From a virus, in the IMG/VR virus record IMGVR_UViG_3300005524_000029, positions 1-20,245 of that record: a stretch of 20,245 nucleotides of DNA; one strand, given 5' to 3'. This document shows positions 19,610 through 20,245 of this stretch, in pieces; within the stretch, counting starts at the first letter, position 1; every line of letters starts with the position of its first letter. The notes below the pieces were generated by a model. That model did no database searches. It was not told where the DNA came from and was given only the letters and a program-made list of their open reading frames with translations. Made by a program: the position numbers and the translations under genes.

Positions 19610-20245
19610 ATGGCCTTTGGTGAGACGCTCCGAGAGTTCGGGGTAAAAATATCGCTGATCTTCGATAAGAAGAAAGCAAAAGAGGCCCAAGATGCTGTTG
19701 AGGATCTTGGCGCTAAGATGAAATCTTTTGCGCTTGGCCTTGCCGGCATGACAGCTGGTCTTTTTGAGAGCCAGAATCTATTTACGAGCAACTCAAGAGC
19801 GCTCGAGGATCAAGCGCAAACGCTTGGCATTACCACAGAAGCACTTCAGGCGTATGAGTACGCCGCAAAGGTTGGTGCTAATGTCAACCGCGAAGAGCTT
19901 GTTGGTAGCTTTGAAAAGCTTGCCGATACGATGGACCAAGCTAGAGCTGGAATTCCAGAGGCCGCTCAAGCGATTTATCAGATAGGAGAAGCGGCTGGGA
20001 TTGGCGGCCAGAATTTGCTTAATAAGATGCGCGATCCGACCTTTAAGGTGACCGACGCCATGAATGTGATGGCCGATGGAATAAAGCGCATCCAGCAGAC
20101 AAGCCCCATGGCAGCGCAAAGGCTAGCTGAATTCGCGCTTGGCAATGCAAAGCTTATCCCGCTTTTGCGCATGGGCTCTGATGGCGTCTCAAAGCTGACA
20201 GACGAGGGCTATAAGAATTTCGTGATGTCAGACAAGATGATCCGC
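19610..20245 (+). CDS. Tape measure protein, N-terminal part (partial)
   Basis: ATG 19610 starts 2 bases after the previous stop and the frame is open to the right edge (212 codons seen). The product is helical and Ala-rich with amphipathic stretches (for example FDKKKAKEAQDAVEDLGAKM), a TLGITTEALQAYEYAAKVGA block and a LAEFALGNAKLIPLLRMGSD block. These are typical of the N-terminal region of phage tape measure proteins, which set tail length and pass through the tube during ejection. Order after the tail chaperones is canonical. Any C-terminal membrane or lysozyme domains are beyond the window. Confidence 0.88.
   Translation, partial: MAFGETLREFGVKISLIFDKKKAKEAQDAVEDLGAKMKSFALGLAGMTAGLFESQNLFTSNSRALEDQAQTLGITTEALQAYEYAAKVGANVNREELVGSFEKLADTMDQARAGIPEAAQAIYQIGEAAGIGGQNLLNKMRDPTFKVTDAMNVMADGIKRIQQTSPMAAQRLAEFALGNAKLIPLLRMGSDGVSKLTDEGYKNFVMSDKMIR

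Noticed and set aside
1-20245. CRISPR arrays, tRNA or rRNA genes, insertion sequences, integrase or att sites
   Set aside because: No spaced direct repeats, cloverleaf-like sequences, transposase or recombinase signatures were seen in either strand.

Overview
The window is a dense, one-strand (+) stretch of a tailed-phage or prophage genome. It holds the DNA-packaging, head, neck and tail-start module of a myovirus. The contractile tail is inferred from a DUF3383-type sheath gene followed by a DUF3277-type tube gene. The set of families (DUF1073 portal, Mu F-like protein, DUF2213 protease, DUF2184 capsid, DUF4054 connector, HK97 gp10-like neck protein) is best known from phages of Proteobacteria, but nothing here identifies the host. 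Strong GGAG/AGGA Shine-Dalgarno sites, ATGA/TTGA stop-start overlaps and frequent TTG starts point to translation-coupled operons. GATC is strikingly frequent. No integrase, lysis, replication, tRNA or CRISPR element is visible.

Region 1 (1-2470) holds small accessory genes: the tail of an upstream gene, a ribbon-helix-helix-like protein, two paralogous Cys/His proteins with a shared CxxC...C...CPH layout, a coiled-coil protein, a 39-residue membrane peptide and a RusA-family Holliday-junction resolvase. Region 2 (2470-4610) holds a calcineurin-like phosphoesterase with a homing-endonuclease-associated repeat at its N-terminus behind a structured leader, a small-terminase-like protein and a His-rich protein.

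Region 3 (4609-12190) is packaging and procapsid assembly. The large terminase is interrupted exactly in its Walker A motif by a 342-residue LAGLIDADG intein. The intein lacks the usual N-terminal Cys/Ser but carries a Trp/Cys/Thr set, the signature of a class 3 intein. Next come a portal protein fused to an intact Nudix hydrolase domain, a 27-residue membrane peptide, a Mu F-like protein, a Fis-type HTH protein, and a protease-scaffold fusion with an internal GTG start that should also yield a free scaffold. Region 4 (12216-13872) is the decoration protein and major capsid protein, closed by two tandem hairpins.

Region 5 (13907-17087) is the head-tail connector set, including two adjacent genes sharing a core motif and a small Cys-rich protein. 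Region 6 (17103-20245) is the tail: sheath, tube, a chaperone pair with an in-register -1 slippery site (TTTTTTAAAA) and hairpin, and the start of the tape measure protein, cut by the window edge.

Together the genes form a build line. Terminase packages DNA through the portal into a prohead made of capsid, scaffold and protease; the neck proteins close it; and the sheath, tube and tape measure genes build the tail. The most unusual points are the class 3 intein in the terminase P-loop, the portal-Nudix fusion, the paralogous Cys/His proteins, and an HTH gene inserted into the head operon beside a 14-bp palindrome.
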